Shown: one piece after another, positions 61,070 through 64,000 of the stretch
Position numbering within the stretch: the stretch's first letter is position 1
Layout: the number at the start of each line of letters is the position of its first letter
Origin: Apostichopus japonicus
Taxonomy: Eukaryota; Echinodermata; Holothuroidea; Aspidochirotida; Stichopodidae
Assembly: GCF_037975245.1 (NCBI RefSeq)
Contig: NC_092572.1
Location: forward strand, 1,959,501-2,023,500
Length of the DNA: 64,000 bases
Reading direction: 5' to 3'
Made by a program: the position numbers and the translations under genes
Notes under the pieces: model-generated
Told to the model about the DNA's origin: nothing
The model's input: the letters and a program-made list of their open reading frames with translations, nothing else
Databases searched by the model: none

Positions 61070-64000
61070 TGTGTTTTGGTTGTTGCATAATGAAGAAACA
61101 GTTCTACAATTTCATTTAAATTTCAGTTAAAAAAAATGCAATAATAACAAAATTGAAACAAATAGAAAATAATGCAATATTAAAAAGTGAAAAACAGTTT
61201 CCAAACATATATTGCATCGTAAACGCACAACAAGAAAAGTTATACTTTGCTTTCTCCTTATTGACAATTCCATTTTGTTAGTGGGCAATTCCTCAGTTAC
61301 TCGTTTTGCACTTTAGGCAATATTTGGTAACCATAGCTACTGTAATTTGGACACCGATGCGTTGTTTAGTTTATTTCTAGTATGGTGCACAACCTAGAGA
61401 TTCATAGTTTATGAATGAAAAGAGAAAGCTAAATCATCATTCTTTTGTTTTCATTTTACGAGCAAGCAAACCTTGAAAGGTCTTCGATTGTTGGCAACTT
61501 CGGGTTTTCCCAGTGCCTTAACTATTTGATAATGTACGTAGTAGATGCTGTGCTTATGGCTGGGTCCATTTCCAGTAACGCACAGCCCTTGACGTCATTG
61601 AAACCAATATGTCTTGCTGTGAGGCAATGCCGATGGCTTCTCCTGGGAACAGCGAACCGTCATAATCAACAACATACAAGACCCCCACCATGTTCTTCGG
61701 TTGTGCGGCTTTGAGATCTGGGTACACTCACTTAGCTAGCTCCAAACTGTCCTTTGACAAGGTGAACAACTCTAGATGGGAATTGATTACATTATTGTGA
61801 TGCATTCGTCGAATGCCTGAAGTTGGTTTAGCATTGGTAAACACAGTTCCTGGTTCTAAACTTTTGTTTCGCTCAGCGATATCTGCACTGGTCATTTTTT
61901 TCACAATGACACCTTTCTTAGAACTCAGCATAAGTCACAAAAAGATGTAGCCTCATTGATTATTTTCTTTCGACTGGATACAGTAGACCAGACATGTCAT
62001 TTGCCCATCTCCCCCCCCCCCCCTCCCCCTAACACTACCAGCAACTAAGAGTGATACAAATTATGTTTGCATATACACAATACATAAAAAGTGCCCCACG
62101 TGAGGTTTGTAGGTTATTGTTTGCGTAAGTGACCAGCTATCTCAAATAAAACTCCTAACACTTTGTTTTATGTAGGTAATTTACCTACCAACAAGTGTAG
62201 GGTGATATCACCCACAATCCATGTTCTCTTATCTCTGAGATACATCCTGACACACAACTATCGATGTATATAGGTCTCGTATTGAAATATAAAATCTTTG
62301 ACCAAAAACGTTCGAATGTTTTGCAAGTATATAGAATTGGTCTAAATAAGGAACAGTACAAGAAAAAGCTTCCCTATAAATGTTACAACACCAAGCCAAC
62401 TGCTGTATATTTCTACAGTGAATCTTCACGAGGGTGTGCTTTTAAATCTCTGGAACTGTTATTGCATGTCATGCTGCATTTGGTTAACAGTTAAACATTT
62501 ACCTCTACCTAATGTAGCCATTAGCAAGTTGGAGTATAAAATATATAGGTAACGTGTCTTTGGTAAGTCACACTATTTTACAATCTTACAATTTTAGCAA
62601 AGATGACATAATTTGAAATATTGGTTACTCGCATCACATATGGTCACGTTATTCGCATTACATATGGTCCTGTTACTCGAGTTACAATGTTTGAGTCCTC
62701 ACTGACCCACCGTACAGTGGACTTGTCACATCTATTGTTCCGATTGCGTCACATGCCTCTGCTTACATACTATAGTTTATGATGAAGATGACGACGACGA
62801 TTAACGATCACGATGACGACAATGACGACGATGATATAAAAAACATTTCAGACAAATAAATGAAAATTGATTACTATTACATCATGTCTGTTGCATTTTA
62901 AATAATAGGTTTTGTTCACCTTCAATTGAGTTTCGTGTATAGCATATTAACCCATTAATCGTTTTGCTACTAATCATTTTTCCTTTAAAATACCAAACCA
63001 CCTTAAAGTGCACATGTCAGAGAATCATTGACTGAATCAAATAGACAATTCGACGCGAAACGTTGATAATTCTATACAATAACCATATAAAGGATCTGTA
63101 GTTATTTTTTAATAAAAGCCAAAAATCATATACAAATGAAACAAAATATTTACATTTAAAGAAAGTTTTAACATTGAGATTACACCATCTCCAAATATCG
63201 AAATATAACGTCAACACTGCAATATAAAACACTCAGAAAACACGGAGGAAATATCACCAAATAAATTGACAACCCGCTTCAATTATAGGATTATAACAAT
63301 AATGATCGATAAAGCGGTTATGTGCAATTTTTCCTTCATTCATGTCGCTGTTATTCTTTTTGAATTATTCGCGCGTATTTGTCACAATTAATGCCTTAAT
63401 ATTCGTAACTGTTGCTAGCTCAATAATGGCCTACTGTTCCTGCTACTCGATTGGTTATTGGCTAATTACGTTGAAATCGTTGAATATACATTCTGAAATA
63501 TTCGCTATGCAACTTGGTGCTCTGTAAGTGTGACTCCGTAGAATAGCGTGCGGTACCATGGAAATACTATTAAGTTATGTTAACAGGTTAACTGTCACAA
63601 TTCTTCCTAGCCAGCTTGAAGATAAATGTACAATGAACTACGGTAATATTACGTCATTATCTGAATACAATTAACTAATGAACTGTAAACTCATGTATAA
63701 ATCTTAATTAACAAACACATGTAAAGGTTTTGTGTGATTTAGAGTGACTAGACGAGGTATTACACAAGTTCGTCATTAAAATATATGTTACCATACTATA
63801 ATTTCTGTTGGCATTTGGCAACATGTTGCTTCTCTATTATATATTGTACTTCAAGAATGGATACTATTAGGTACGCATCTGCTGTTTGTGAACGTTTCAC
63901 AAAGGGAGCTACTTGATTATCTGCTCGCTGGTATTTTATTATTAACATTACACGATAAGTATTTTCATGCAGATATGAAACTGAAACCCAACACTCTGTC
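61070..64000. other. Non-coding region, no gene recognised
   Basis: There is a C-run at about 62011-62034, a GAY-rich trinucleotide tract at about 62779-62837, and two similar phrases 'gcatcacatatggtcacgtta' and 'gcattacatatggtcctgtta' near 62631-62675. No frame shows a domain. Confidence 0.5.
62779..62837. repeat. GAT/GAC trinucleotide-rich microsatellite
   Basis: Imperfect runs of GAT and GAC triplets with two short interruptions. No open reading context with splice signals was seen. Confidence 0.8.

Overview
This window reads as eukaryotic genomic DNA. It is AT-rich and intron-rich, with GT-AG splicing, dispersed transposons and short exons. An invertebrate deuterostome is likely. Multi-exon immunoglobulin receptors, a metazoan NACHT protein, an L2/CR1-like retrotransposon and a two-gene animal CACTA element together suggest an echinoderm, possibly a sea cucumber. 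That placement is inference, because no marker gene or RNA gene fixes it. I saw no rRNA, no intact tRNA and no CRISPR.

Layout. 1-7432 has no convincing gene. 7433-11909 is a 4.5 kb non-autonomous CACTA-like element (CACTG/CAGTG ends, TA target duplication) containing a foldback/tandem-repeat core. It stops 89 bp before the start codon of the first host gene. 11999-21203 (+) is a 15-exon gene for signal peptide, two Ig domains, one membrane helix and a degenerate tyrosine-kinase domain. All exon phases agree, but one in-frame stop lies in the second Ig exon. 24974-32428 (-) is a 7-exon gene, convergent with the first, encoding signal peptide, two Ig domains, one membrane helix, a NACHT NTPase and a short LRR-like tail (760 aa, fully open). 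32518-35276 (+) is a second copy of the last four kinase exons, truncated at its 5' end. It begins within about 100 bp of the NACHT receptor's start codon and runs divergently from it. 35277-43467 is mostly non-coding, with a perfect 251-bp tandem duplication at 38480-38981.

43468-56960 is a 13.5 kb CACTA/EnSpm-type transposon with matching ends and both genes apparently intact. An uninterrupted 814-aa C2H2-finger transposase sits inside intron 1 of an 8-exon, 506-aa accessory protein gene. This recalls the nested tnpD/tnpA arrangement of maize En/Spm. Smaller insertions (LINE 3' end, hAT MITE with 8-bp duplication, SINE, tRNA-like fragment) lie in its introns and 3' region. About 57.5-61.07 kb is a broken L2/CR1-like LINE. 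61.1-64 kb shows only simple repeats.

How the genes relate. The two receptor genes share one extracellular exon plan (signal exon, Ig exon, Ig exon, membrane exon, with a phase-1 intron at every junction up to the membrane exon). They carry different cytoplasmic modules, a pseudokinase with tyrosine motifs versus a NACHT-LRR. This looks like a locus where one ectodomain cassette has been combined with different intracellular signalling modules. A surface role in innate recognition is inferred, not shown. The membrane-anchored Ig-NACHT-LRR protein is the most unusual object in the window.
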